Below, piece by piece: positions 11,126 through 21,799 of a stretch of DNA of 64,000 nucleotides. The first letter of the stretch is position 1, and every line of letters starts with the position of its first letter. A program made the position numbers and the translations under genes. Source of the stretch: Verticillium longisporum (taxonomy: Eukaryota > Ascomycota > Sordariomycetes > Glomerellales > Plectosphaerellaceae); the NCBI GenBank assembly GCA_019188255.1, contig JAETXT010000002.1:5580001-5644000 (forward strand). The letters run 5' to 3'. The notes beneath the pieces were generated by a model. That model was not told where the DNA came from. It searched no databases and saw only the letters and a program-made list of their open reading frames with translations.

Positions 11126-14100
11126 ATGGCCGGCCTAGCAGCTGGTTTCAGCTCTTCGCCTCCTGGCCGGGGCTTCGACGACGACGACGACGAGCTGGCC
11201 CGCGACACGATTCCCTGCTCACCCTACGCCACGCAAGCAACCCAAGTGATCAATCGAACATCTCTGCTTCCAAAACACACCGAGGTACCCTCATCGCCTC
11301 TTGCATCCAGCGTCGTCGAGGTCCCCGCGTCTTCTCCCTTCCAGCCGAAGCCTGCCAAGGCGCCATTTGCGACTCGCCTCGCCCCCGCGGGCACACTTTT
11401 TCGGCCTCCCCCCCAACTGCCGCGGGGTGTTAAACGTCCAGCTGCGGAACCAATCATGATATCGTCCGATGACGAGAAGAGCCCTTCGAGGGGCGACATC
11501 CAGCCGACAGCCTTCAAGAAGCGCATGACCGCCTTTCACTACGAACCGACGGAAAGGATCGACAAGCTGGAGAAGATGACGGCCTTGACGGAGCAGGTTT
11601 CTACCGCAACTGGTCAGAGCTTCCCGTCTCGCGCTTGTCGCGAGGCTCTCATGGCTTGCCATAATAATGTTTCTGATGCAGTGAATTACCTCTACGAAGG
11701 CAAGCACCTGCAGAAGGAAAAGAAGCACGGAGCCACCCCGGCGCCGCTGTCTGCCGCCTCGACGAACCCGCTCAAGTCGAAGCCGTCGCTCGCTGCAAAG
11801 GGCAACGGTGCCGACTTCTACCAGACGCCGAACCTCAGCCCTCGAACACCGAGCCCGGCGAAGCAGACGAAGCCTCGACGACGTCTCGTGCAGGGTCGTC
11901 GCCCGAACCGATCGCCCTCGCCGCCGACGTCGCAACCGGTGCAGGAGGCGCGGGAGGTCATCAATGTGGACGATGAGGTGGATGAGATTGCCGAGGACAG
12001 GATTGTCATTGCAGATGACAAGGACGACGACTATGACAACGAGGACGACCTAATGGAGGCTACCGTCAAGGAGAGCCTCTATGACAAGGCTCTCAACACA
12101 ATCAACAATAGTTCGATTGACGATCTCTCGGCCATGACCAACCTCAAGCAGGACGAACTACAAATCATCGCCACGAAACGCCCTTTCCACGACATTGACC
12201 AGGTCGAGCGGGTCACGGCGGCCAAAAAGTCTAATGGCCGCAAGTCAAACAAGGCGGCCATTGGCGAACTCCTCGTTGAGGCCATCATGGAGTTCACCAA
12301 GGCAGTCAATGCCATCGACGCCGTCGTCGCCGAGTGTGAGAAGAAGGCTGTCCGGGTGAAGAGTGAGATGAGTATGTGGGATATCGACTTTAAAGGCCAC
12401 GCACGAAATGGAACAACTTCTCAGACAGACAGCGACGACCTTCCCATGACACCCAACAGCTCCAAGGGACAGAAGTACTCGCCGCCACCGATTCCTCGCC
12501 AGCCGGCCTTGTTGGAAGGACACTGCACTATGCGCCCTTTCCAGCTGTACGGCCTCAATTGGATGTCCGTTTTGTACAACAGCGGCTACGGATGCATCCT
12601 GGCCGATGAGATGGGCCTCGGCAAGACGTGCCAGGTCATTTCTCTCATGGCCCACCTTGTGGAGAGTTATGACGAGGAGAAGGACGAGAAGCGGCCGTGG
12701 CCGAATCTGATTGTTGTCCCGCCTTCCACGCTGTCCAACTGGGAGGTTGAGTTTGAAAAGTTTGCCCCCGACCTATCCGTCTTAACGTACAAGGGCTCGC
12801 AGTCTGATCGTGCCATGATCGCCGAAGACATGCTGAGCGCACCGGAGGAGTATCACGTCGTTCTCACAAGCTACACACAGGTCGGCAAGGAGGAAGACAT
12901 CGACGCCCTCATGGAGCTACGTCCCAATGCCGCCATCTTTGACGAGGGTCACAAGATGAAGAACCCCAAGACGAAGATCTACAAAGACCTCATCCGCATC
13001 AAGGCGGACTGGCGCATGCTCCTCACAGGCACGCCTGTGCAGAACAACCTCATGGAGTTGCTGTCGCTTCTCAACTTTATCGACCCAAAGATGTTCAAGG
13101 GACACATGGAACACCTGCAATACATGTTCAGCCAGAAGGTCACAACGAGGGACGTGAACAATGGGGCTTTCCTGTACAGCGAGCGTGTCAGCCGGGCCAG
13201 GACGATTCTCGAGCCGTTCATCCTGCAGCGGCGCAAGCAGCAGGTTCTGTCGGACATGCCGAACAAGACGTGCAACGTCGAGTACTGCGAGCTGCCGCCC
13301 CCGCAGAAGGAGCTGTACGATGAGCTCGAGACCCTGTTCAAGTCGGGGCCCGTGGGCAAGAGCAAGACGGCCAACGTGCGGCAGAACGACGTCAACAACA
13401 TCTGGATGCAGTTGCGCAAGGCGGCGATCCACCCGCAGCTGTTCCGGCGGCACTTTGACGACAAGAAGGTGGAGAAGATGGCGGGGGTGCTGATGCGCAA
13501 GGTGCCGCAGTCGGAGCTGCAGCAGCCGAACATGGAGCACCTCATCGGGGAGCTGAAGAACTGTTCGGACTTTGAGCTGCACCTGTGGTGCCGCGACTAC
13601 AAGTGCCTCGAGGGCTTTGACCTGCCAGAGGGCTCGTGGATGGAGAGCGGCAAGGTGACGAAGATGCTGGAGCTCATCCACCAGTACCAGGCGAACGGGG
13701 ACCGCGTGCTCGTGTTCAGCAAGTTCGCCAAGGTGATTGAGATTCTGCGCGAGGTGCTGCACACGGACGGGATCAGGCACTGCGTGCTGTACGGCGCGAC
13801 GTCGGTCGAGGAGCGGCAGGGCCTCATCAACGAGTTCAACGAGAACACGGACATTCCCGTGTTCCTGCTGACGACGGGGGCGGGCGGCACGGGCATCAAC
13901 CTGACGTCGGCCAACAAGGTCATCATCTTTGACCAGTCGGACAATCCGCAGGACGACATTCAGGCGGAGAACCGCGCGCACCGGCTGGGCCAGACGCGGG
14001 ATGTCGAGGTGATCCGGCTGCTCGCAAGGCGGACGATCGAGGAGCTCATCTTCAAGGCGTGCGAGAAGAAGATTGAGCTGGCGAACAAGGTGACGGGGGC

Positions 14101-14185
14101 GGTGGAGGACCTGGGGAAGAACGCCGAGATCAACCTGGAGAAGGAGGTGCGCAGGATGCTGGCGGACCAGCTGACGCCGCCATGA
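11126..14185 (+). CDS. FUN30: Fun30/SMARCAD1-type SNF2 chromatin remodeller
   Basis: DNA-dependent ATPase of the Fun30 branch of the SNF2 family, known for silencing heterochromatin and promoting DNA end resection. It is a single uninterrupted exon of 1019 residues. An acidic, disordered N-terminus is followed by a CUE-like helical segment (about residues 149-192, ending AVNYLYEG). The SNF2 ATPase starts near residue 470. Visible motifs are Walker A in LADEMGLGKT (Lys500), Walker B as DEGH (606-609, the SNF2 form of DEAH), motif III LLTGTPVQNN (about 631-640) and, in the helicase C lobe, AHRLGQTRDVEV (about 951-962). The start codon gives MAGLAAGFSSSPPGRGFDDD. It is divergent from VMA21. No frame disruption is seen across 3 kb. 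Confidence 0.97.
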   Translation: MAGLAAGFSSSPPGRGFDDDDDELARDTIPCSPYATQATQVINRTSLLPKHTEVPSSPLASSVVEVPASSPFQPKPAKAPFATRLAPAGTLFRPPPQLPRGVKRPAAEPIMISSDDEKSPSRGDIQPTAFKKRMTAFHYEPTERIDKLEKMTALTEQVSTATGQSFPSRACREALMACHNNVSDAVNYLYEGKHLQKEKKHGATPAPLSAASTNPLKSKPSLAAKGNGADFYQTPNLSPRTPSPAKQTKPRRRLVQGRRPNRSPSPPTSQPVQEAREVINVDDEVDEIAEDRIVIADDKDDDYDNEDDLMEATVKESLYDKALNTINNSSIDDLSAMTNLKQDELQIIATKRPFHDIDQVERVTAAKKSNGRKSNKAAIGELLVEAIMEFTKAVNAIDAVVAECEKKAVRVKSEMSMWDIDFKGHARNGTTSQTDSDDLPMTPNSSKGQKYSPPPIPRQPALLEGHCTMRPFQLYGLNWMSVLYNSGYGCILADEMGLGKTCQVISLMAHLVESYDEEKDEKRPWPNLIVVPPSTLSNWEVEFEKFAPDLSVLTYKGSQSDRAMIAEDMLSAPEEYHVVLTSYTQVGKEEDIDALMELRPNAAIFDEGHKMKNPKTKIYKDLIRIKADWRMLLTGTPVQNNLMELLSLLNFIDPKMFKGHMEHLQYMFSQKVTTRDVNNGAFLYSERVSRARTILEPFILQRRKQQVLSDMPNKTCNVEYCELPPPQKELYDELETLFKSGPVGKSKTANVRQNDVNNIWMQLRKAAIHPQLFRRHFDDKKVEKMAGVLMRKVPQSELQQPNMEHLIGELKNCSDFELHLWCRDYKCLEGFDLPEGSWMESGKVTKMLELIHQYQANGDRVLVFSKFAKVIEILREVLHTDGIRHCVLYGATSVEERQGLINEFNENTDIPVFLLTTGAGGTGINLTSANKVIIFDQSDNPQDDIQAENRAHRLGQTRDVEVIRLLARRTIEELIFKACEKKIELANKVTGAVEDLGKNAEINLEKEVRRMLADQLTPP

Positions 14186-14470
14186 GGAGAGTCAGCCTGG
14201 CGTGCTTCAGAGCGGTGGTTCACGACTTGATGACAAGGCACATGGAGCGAGCGGCGTGTTGTTTTGCTTTGCTGTGCTTTGCTTTGCTGCTACATTGGCA
14301 CAGCCGTTTCGGGCTGCGGCCGGGGCTGAGAGTTCTGGAGCTATCGTGTGTTTGACATGGACGATGAGAGACAGTCACGCAGGCGGAGAAGTGTAGAGAC
14401 AGACACCTGGATGGCCTCAGGGCCAGCGATGGATGGATAGCCATGGTCACTAGTTGGATGAGTAGAACTG

Positions 14471-14544
14471 TCACGTCTACCCTACAGGAGGTAGCCACGT
14501 CTACCCTACATGAGGTAGTCACGTCTACCTCACCATGAGGTGGT
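14471..14544 (+). repeat. 24-bp minisatellite, about 3 copies
   Basis: The core CACGTCTACC recurs at 24-bp spacing (14472, 14496, 14520). Each unit also holds a short inverted pair, CTACC and GGTAG, so single strands could form small hairpins. Confidence 0.85.
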
Positions 14545-15181
14545 GAACTAGATAAGGAATCAATGGCACCTCGTCCGAAAGGAAGCCAAGGCACATGTTC
14601 TGTCGGCCGTATGTCGTGCTCTGGCGAAGCGTCAACAGTCGTGCCAGCCAAGCTCTGGGCGAATGAGGTCTTCAGAGTGACATGTTATCTGTATCGGTGA
14701 GTCCCCCCCATTACGTCACGATAGCCTTCCTCGCACCAGCCTTGGCTCCGTTCTCAACCCCCCCTCTCTGTCTCTCTCTGTCTGGCGTGCGACGTCGCAA
14801 TAGGCATGAGCAGCAGGGCAGTTTGTTGCTTCTCCGAGCCGGAGCAGCACCGTGACAAGTGGGACGATTCCCGGCATTCGTTCGTTCGTGGTGGGTGGTG
14901 GGTGCGGCGCGATAGAGGGGGGGGGCAGCTGGTGTCACCAAATTCAGGTACGTAACCGCGCAGAGGGGCCGGTGAGTGGATGGACGGCCTGGTGGGCATC
15001 CCGCATCGACCCGTGGCAGCGGGCGCTGATAACCCTTTTTTTGTATTGCCTTTTTGGGGGGCGTCTGCGCGCTACTGGGATGGGATGCTGGGTGCTGGGT
15101 GCTGGGGTGCTGGAGTGCTGGGATGCTGTGTGGCTTTCTGTCAGTTGAACTTGTATTGGGGAGCGAGCTAGAGTAAAGGGT

Positions 15182-15205
15182 GAGAGAGAGAGAGAGAGAG
15201 AGAGG
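15182..15205 (+). repeat. GA dinucleotide microsatellite
   Basis: About 12 consecutive GA units lie 330 bp upstream of the start codon of the GRGGAGN-motif gene, in its likely promoter or leader. Confidence 0.95.
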
Positions 15206-15538
15206 GCCCTGCCTCCCTGGATCTAGAAGACTTGGCCAGAGACCGAAAGCACCAGGCAGAGTCCATCTGCCTGGGGGTGTGGCCTGTTTCGTCGGGCTGG
15301 CACACGTCTCACAGAAAAGTGACGTCTTTCATCGTGGCTTGACCTGCGGCTTGTTCTTAAGAAGCCTGTCCGCGCCAGTCCCGCGAGCCCATCTGCTTCG
15401 CGTCCTCCCGCTCCTCACGACCACCTGTTCCCTGCGATCCATCACCCAGCCCCTTGAAGCGACGACCATTTCTCGCGAGCGAACACGTCGAACGAAAAAC
15501 ACGCAAACACTCCACGCACGCACCTCGACGCACGCGCA

Positions 15539-16491
15539 ATGCCTTCCGCAGCAGCTGGCGAGGTCTCCCACGGCCGCGGCGGCGCCGGCAACATCCACGC
15601 CGACCAGACAAAGTACGTCGACGGCGCCGTCGTCCGGACAGGGCCTGAGGGCAGCCACAATGACGGCGCGTACAGCGTCGGACGCGGTGGTGAGTTTTCC
15701 TTCTTTCTTCCCGCTGTTCACGATCCCCTCTGCCATGATCTCCTTGGCTCGGGGAGCTGTCCCCGTCGTCACGCGTGCATGGGGAATCGCATCGCCAGGC
15801 GCAGGGTGGATACCTACCTGCTCGCGAAACGGCTCTTATCTATGCTCAACCCGCTTGTCCCCTCTTCCGGATCGAGGACCACGGCGAATGCAGTGGCGTT
15901 GATAAGGTCGAGCGAAGACGGACATGGGACCGGGATGTCCTTGGTACAGGGGGGGAGGCCAGGCCCCACGCTTGGCTGGGCGCGCGGCGGCGGGAGCTCG
16001 TCAGTCGGCAACGGGTCTAGCGTCGCGCAGGCGTGCCTTGACCGACGACTCACCGACTCCCGCAGCGCATCGTCCTCGAGACTGTCTGTCGACGTGCAGA
16101 GAAGACGGGGCAAGCTGAACAGAAGACTCGGGGCAAGGGACAGCAAGGCAGGGAGGGAGAAAAAAAAACGGAGCCAAAGAAAAATCATGCAGGTTGCCGA
16201 AAAGACGACTGACAGCTCGCAGGCGCCGGAAACATTGGCGACGTCGGCGCCAAGACGCCCGTCGAGGGCCGCGCCGACAAGGACGTCGTCCCGACCGAGG
16301 CGTACCGACAGTCGGGCGAGGGCAGCGACTTCCACACGGGCCGCGGCGGCGCCGGCAACGCCTACGAGGCCTCGTCGGCGCGGAATGACGCTGACATTGA
16401 CGGCAAGGCTGCGAGCGCCGCGGACCGGGCGTCTGGCGGACCTGTCGGGCTCGCGGACAAGCTGAAGAACAAGCTGTTCGGCAAGAAGTGA
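15539..16491 (+). CDS. small GRGGAGN-motif protein (DUF3602-like)
   Basis: Small polar fungal protein of unknown function. Two exons, 15539-15689 and 16223-16491, join in frame to 139 residues. The motif GRGGAGN appears three times: HGRGGAGNIH near residue 12, GRGGAGNIGD across the splice junction, and TGRGGAGNAYE near residue 93. This repeated Gly-rich motif is typical of the fungal family I know as DUF3602. The C-terminus is basic and amphipathic (LADKLKNKLFGKK). No signal peptide or membrane helix is visible. The intron is 533 nt, long for this genome, with a donor GTGAGT and a CTGAC branch-like element shortly before the AG. The function is unknown and I do not guess one. Confidence 0.87.
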
Positions 16492-18070
16492 GACTGACTG
16501 CTTGTGATTTGGCCACAGGACTGGAAGCAGGCAAGGGCTGTGCGGACTAGTGACGGACAGACAGGATTTTGATACCACGGGGGGGGGTGCCATGATGTGC
16601 TTATGCCAACGACATGGATGGAGGGACCGGCACGGGATGGAGGACTGCTCATTTGCTACCTTTACCCTTCTCTACACCCCTTTCCTTTGATGTGGACGAT
16701 ATGGGGTTACATCCATCATCCAAGCAATGAGGAATTTTGCAGATCGACACCGCTTGCAACATTGTCATCGTCTCAAGCATGCCGTGACGATCTTCGTAAT
16801 GACAAAAAAAGAGTGCAACCATCATCCTCGTAATGACAAAAAAAAAAGTGCAACCATCAAGTCAAACAGGCAGGACGATCACTTGCATCTGACACTGGCT
16901 CATATGACACCTTTGCCTCGAGATTCCGACTTGCCCCCCGCCGCCCGACCATTCACAGCATCTCACATCTGCCGCGATTCAGCAGCTGCAGTCCCTGAGC
17001 CCCCCTTTGGCCCCCGCCCTCAACAGCTCGATCGACACCTCCAGATCGTCGAGAAGGGTCCACTGTGCAATGTGCTGACAGACCCTGAGCACAGCCATCG
17101 TTTGGCTGGCTTTGCCGTCCAGCGGGGGCCACCAGCCTGACGGTCGTTGCCCCATCGGGCGCCATCTTGCAGCAACCTTTTTTCGTGAGGATGGAGCATA
17201 GGGGTCCTGTCGAGTCCTGCCGGGGTGCGGCGCGCGGCATTGGGCTGCAACAGACAGAGTATACGACTTCGCCGTTCACCGTTAGGTCATTCAAGCCTTG
17301 GCGCCAGGGGCACACGAGGCTGCACAGGGCGCCAGAAGCAGGCCGGCTGGCGAGCAAGCGAGGTTGAGCAGCTGGCTGGGCAGGCCAATATCTCCGCGGC
17401 TCGCCCCGGCGCCATACGCGTAGACGGCATAGTGATAGCGTAAGCGCCAAGCAGGTAGGTCAGCGTTCAGAGACAGACGATTTCTTCCACCGGTTCGCAT
17501 TCTCGCAAGGTCATGTGTCGGAGAGCCAAACAGCCGAGAGACGGCCCGGCAAGCGGCCGGCGGCAAGCTGGGCACCTGAAGGGGAGGTGGAGGGTGGAAG
17601 GGGAAAAGGGATGAGGGGACGGATGATCAGCCTTGCCATGTTTCTGCTTCCCGCAGCCCGGCGAAACAAGAGCTGACAAAAACGGGTTTCTTGCTGCCCA
17701 TCTGCCCATAAATTTGATCCGACCCTGGCAATACTACCTTGTGGGCGCACGACACTCTCAGCTGCTGTCTTCCTCTTTCAATGATGAGATGCCAACGCCG
17801 AGCTGCCTGTGAGCGGCGGCTTGACGAGCTAGCGCAAGACTAGCACACCCCTTCTGGCGAGGTTTTGCCCCATTAGAGAACGGGAAGACCTCGCCCCTCC
17901 TCGAGATCCGCATTGTTATGGCGCTCTGGGGCGCATCTCCATGGTGCCGTGCTTTGGTTGCGTTGCCTCTCGCTGTTGGGGTGGTGGAGGGCCGCATGCG
18001 AGGATTGTTGGTCAGTTGGGCAGCTCGAGCAGGAAACCCAAGCGGGGATGCCGCAGCAGGGATCCCACCT

Positions 18071-18117
18071 GGCAGGCATGGCAGGCATGGCAGGCATGGC
18101 ATCCATGGCATCCATGG
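18071..18117 (+). repeat. 9-bp GGCATGGCA-type tandem repeat
   Basis: About five copies of a 9-bp unit (ggcatggca, then ccatggcat). Read as protein it gives Gly-X-Y or Gly-Met-Ala repeats in different frames, which I regard as an artefact of the repeat. Confidence 0.85.
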
Positions 18118-18249
18118 GGTTGATGGCCAAAATGGCCAAGATGGGAGAGAGAAGGGGAGGGAAGCCTTGCATCGCCGTGCCATGCCTCTTCCTACCTTGT
18201 CTCCTGCCCCGGGTTCGCTGGTGCATGTTGGGTCAACCCGGCAGAGGGG

Positions 18250-18271
18250 CGGTCGGTCGGTCGGTCGGTCG
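18250..18271 (+). repeat. GGTC tetranucleotide array
   Basis: Five uninterrupted GGTC units in non-coding DNA upstream of ATG22. Confidence 0.9.
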
Positions 18272-18489
18272 TGGGCGAAGCACGAGCACCATTATGCCCA
18301 GTGTGGAAATGGTCGAAAACTCGAAGGAAGCCAGACGTGGCCTGTCGTGCGCGTCGCTTTTCTTGTCGTTCAAATGCACAGCGGAGTCCATATTCTCCCC
18401 GGTTGCTTGGATGTTTTCTCCCCTCGCTCTCTCTCTTTCTCTCTTCCCCCCCTCTTTGCTACTGCCTCAGTCTTCTACCTGGACGCCCT

Positions 18490-18550
18490 CTCCTCCTTCC
18501 TCCTCCTGCTCCTCCTCCTCCTGCTCCTCCTCCTCCTGCTCCTTCTCCTT
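18490..18550 (+). repeat. CTC/CTG trinucleotide-rich tract
   Basis: A pyrimidine-rich run of CTCCTCCTGCT units, repeated about four times, in the upstream region of ATG22. Confidence 0.85.
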
Positions 18551-18908
18551 CCCTCTTCCCCAACTCCTTCCCCTCTTGGCCTTGGTGCTGTATACGACCC
18601 GCACCTTCCCTACCTGCCTTACCTCCCGCCTGTCACCTGCCGCGTGCCGCGTGCCGCCTGCCGCCTGTGTGGCTGCGCCCCGAAGAAACCGCCGAGTGGC
18701 TCATCCTGTGGCGCGTCTAGGGGACCTGCTGCCCCGAGAACCAAGGTACAGCAACCGAGCCCAGGCCGTCGCGCCCTCTCCACCCCCCATCCCCCATTCC
18801 AGGCTGCCTGCACCTGCTCTAGTGGTTCGACCCGGCTGAAACAGGCCGGTCAGCCGTGCCCCCTCCCCATCCACTTTCCCCGTTCAGGCGACCTTTTGCC
18901 CGTTCAAG

Positions 18909-18960
18909 GTACCTGGCTCGAGTACCTGGCTCGAGTACCTGGCTCGAGTACCTGAGGTAC
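18909..18960 (+). repeat. 13-bp GTACCTGGCTCGA tandem array
   Basis: Three full copies at 13-bp spacing (18911, 18924, 18937), ending in GTACCTGAGGTAC. It belongs with the GGTACCT-containing repeats dispersed elsewhere in the window and sits about 90 bp upstream of the ATG22 start. Confidence 0.9.
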
Positions 18961-19042
18961 ACAGAGGCACGCCCCCCGAACCAGGCTGTCACGGGCTCCC
19001 GTCTCCCCTGAAAGGGACACGGGGAGACAGCTATCACTTGTC

Positions 19043-21245
19043 ATGGTCCCGCGCCAGGACAACCATGCCCGTCCACCACCCGCCCCTCGTCTCTGGTCGC
19101 GCCTGTCCAACTTCTCCAAGAAGTCCTTCATCTCCTTCTCCTCGTCCTTCGAAGCCGACGACGAGCGCTCCGAATCCGAGGACGACGACGGCGACTACGA
19201 CTACCACCACCGCCAGCTTTTGTTTCCCGCCATGTCCGGCCGCAACGGGGACCGTCATGGGCGTGACGATGGATCGCCGCCGGGCCGCTACAGTGGTGAG
19301 GATACGAGGCCGACCTCGCAGAAGGAGCTCGCCGGATGGTATGCCTACGCTTTTGCTGCCGAGACCTATGTCATCTGTGGTATGTCCGTCTTTTTTGTCT
19401 GCCTGTCTCTGACACGTTGACACCTCTCTGCGCTTTGAGCTGACCCGTCTTCCTAGCTATTGGTATGCCGAGCCGTGTCCCATTATCATCACCACTTCTC
19501 CGTCCCTCTAACATCTGACAACCTCCAGGCTCTTTCATCCCCATCCTCCTAGAAACCCTCGCTCGCGAAAACGGCGTTCTGCTCTCCGACCGAACCACCC
19601 CCTGCGGCACCAGCGACTCGAAGAACAAGGCCGACGGCCAATGCGTCGTCTACGTCCTTGGCGCCGAGGTCAACACGGCCAGCTTCGCCATGTACACCTT
19701 CTCCATCAGCGTCCTCGTCCAGGCCCTGCTCGTCGTCAGCATCAGCTGCGCCGCCGACCACGGCAACTTTCGCAAGAAGCTGCTCCTCGGCTTCGCGTGG
19801 ACCGGCAGCGTGGCCGTCATGTTGTACATCTTCATCAGCGCCGACACCTACCTCTTTGGCGCCCTCCTCGCCATCATCTCCAACACGTCCTTTGGCGCAT
19901 CGTTTGTGCTGCTCAACTCGTTCCTGCCGCTCCTGGTGCGCCATCACCCCGACGTCATCGAGGCCGAGAACAAGCATGTTCCCGACTTTGCCCAGACGGA
20001 CCTCGAGTCGCAACCCATGAGGGGGGCCAGCGCCGAGTCGAACGCGGCATCGGACGCGGCACCCGCGGACCCCGATGCGACGTCGCCGCTGCTCTCAAAC
20101 GCCGACGCCGAGGACATGGTCACGCCCGACTGGCCGCGCAAAGCGACACGCGAGGAGCTGACGTCGGTGGAGCTGAACCTGTCGACACAAATCTCGGCCA
20201 AGGGCATCGGTATCGGCTACACGGCGGGTCTGTTCCTTCAGTGTGTTGCCATTGGCGTGCTCATTGCCATGCGCAACACGACGTGGTCGCAGCGGGTCGT
20301 CCTCTTCATGGTCGGTGCCTGGTGGGCCATCTTCACGTCCCCCGCGGCGTCGTGGCTGCGACCGCGACCAGGGCCGCCGCTGCCCATTGTCGCGGCCAGC
20401 GGGTTCTCCGGCATGTGGGCGTGGGTGGGCTATGTCATGTACGCGTGGAAGTCGCTCTTCGAGACGATCAAGCTGGCCCGGCGGCTCCTTGACATCATGC
20501 TCTTCCTAGCCGCCTGGTTCCTCCTCTCCGACGCCATCGCGACCACCTCGTCGACGGCCATTCTCTTCGCCAAGACGCAGCTCCACATGAAGCCCTGGGC
20601 GCTCGGCATGATCAACGTCATTTCCACGTTGGCCGGCGTCATTGGTGCCTTTAGCTGGGCGTTCATCTCGCGCCATTTCGGGCTGAAGCCGCACCAGACG
20701 ATTCTCGCCTGCATCGGGCTCTTTGAGGTCATCCCCGTCTACGGACTCCTGGGCTACCTCCCTTCGTGCAGACCTGGGGCGTCGGCGGCCTGCAGCAGCC
20801 GTGGGAGATGTATCCCCTCGCGGCGGTGTACGGCTTCGTCCTCGGCGGCCTCAGCGGGTACTGCCGCTCGGTGTACGGCGAGCTCATCCCGCCGGGCTCG
20901 GAAGCGGCATTCTACGCGCTGTACGCCATCACCGACAAGGGCTCGAGCGTGTTTGGACCGGCGATTGTCGGCGCCATCATTGACCGGTGGGGGCACATCC
21001 GGCCGGCGTTCTGGTTCCTGGCGGCGCTCGTAGGGCTGCCGGCGCCTCTGATCTGGTTTGTCAACGTTGATCGTGGCAAGCGCGAGGGCGAGAAGTTGGC
21101 CGAGACGATCGACAGCTTCAAGGTGCGGCAGGCGTCGGAGGACGCGGGCACAGACACGGACAGCGGCAGCGAGGACCGGCCCATCCTCAGCGCGTACGAT
21201 GACGACGACGACGACGGCTACGAGGAGAACGACAGGCGCCGCTGA
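19043..21245 (+). CDS. ATG22: vacuolar amino-acid effluxer Atg22 (frameshifted)
   Basis: Major-facilitator-like vacuolar membrane protein that exports amino acids released by autophagy. Exons are 19043-19379, a 6-nt exon 19457-19462 and 19529-21245. An acidic N-terminus precedes the conserved [16 protein letters not shown], then [19 protein letters not shown]. Multiple hydrophobic helices follow, with a polar acidic loop after about 19960, where Atg22 proteins carry their long cytosolic loop. Near 20758-20762 the frame breaks: the first frame reads YGLLGYLP, and the family sequence [19 protein letters not shown] resumes one base earlier in register, so one base, probably a C of a CCC run, is missing. 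The remainder runs to the TGA at 21243-21245. With the base restored the protein would be near 690 residues. Assembly error is likelier than true inactivation, since both sides are well conserved. Confidence 0.93.
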
Positions 21246-21709
21246 TGTTGTTGATTCCCCACGTCCCCGAGTTGGGGATGCCGCTTTTTGCGTTCTTTGA
21301 CTGCATAGCGTTGGCGTTTGGCACTTGTCCATTCCAGGTCGTTGGGAGATGACCGCGACACTTGAGTGATAATAATTTAGCTAGTACATACCTAGCTACC
21401 TTTTATGTAAATCATCCATGGCGATATGAATCTCACGCTGAGTCTGTGTACTATGCTTCTTTCTTTCTCGCCGGATGCAACCAAGGCGAATACGGTGACG
21501 CTAGGTGAGTCCAAGTCTTTGGCAATCTCGTCTGGCAACCACGGCTGCGATGCGCTATGCGCGATGCGCGATGCGCGATTCAGGGGTGCAGGCTGAGGAA
21601 GTTCTGAGGTGGCTAGCTGCCGTAGGTGCTAGGTAGGTATAGCTACTGGTAGGGTGGCTTGCCTCTGGGGCGGTAGACGCTAAATGACGTGGAGGTGCTA
21701 CCTTACTAA

Positions 21710-21738
21710 GTACCTACCTAGGTAGGTAGGTAGGTAGA
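21710..21738. repeat. AGGTAGGT tetramer cluster with palindromic centre
   Basis: TACCTACC runs into TAGGTAGGTAGGTAGG, forming an imperfect palindrome. The same sequence type recurs in at least eight intergenic sites of the window. Confidence 0.85.
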
Positions 21739-21793
21739 CCTCTAGACCGGTGACGAGCAACTCGGCCACAGCCCACAGCTCGCGGTCACTGCT

Positions 21794-21799
21794 CACGTG
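21794..21799. promoter_or_regulatory. CACGTG palindrome, TCACGTGA context
   Basis: A perfect TCACGTGA octamer, the preferred context of fungal Cbf1-like bHLH factors, about 990 bp upstream of the BAH-PHD start codon. Function is inferred from sequence alone. Confidence 0.4.

Larger units (their letters stand above)
14186..15538. other. intergenic region with repeats
   Basis: The FUN30 3' flank and the upstream region of the GRGGAGN-motif gene. It contains a 24-bp minisatellite (14471-14544), a GA microsatellite (15182-15205) and short TGGG/TGCTGGG repeats near 15080-15120. No supportable gene is seen. Confidence 0.65.
16492..19042. other. 2.5-kb repeat-rich intergenic DNA upstream of ATG22
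   Basis: Long overlapping open frames at 17913-18955 come from low-complexity repeats rather than a gene. The stretch contains GGCATGGCA units (18071-18117), a GGTC tetramer array (18250-18271), CTCCTCCTGCT runs (18490-18550) and a 13-bp GTACCTGGCTCGA array (18909-18960). The last few hundred bases should be the ATG22 promoter and leader. I see no other gene. Confidence 0.6.

Noticed and set aside
12917..13981. 354-codon minus-strand frame inside FUN30
   Set aside because: Complement shadow of the conserved ATPase, with no domain of its own.
17913..18955. Long frames with collagen-like Gly-X-Y or Gly-Met-Ala repeats
   Set aside because: Produced by the 9-bp GGCATGGCA repeat and CTC-rich tracts; two frames are open at once and neither is conserved.
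20738..20771. Small intron GT...GCAG across the ATG22 frame break
   Set aside because: The donor GTCTACGG is poor and the intron would be 34 nt and would delete the conserved GLLGYLP.
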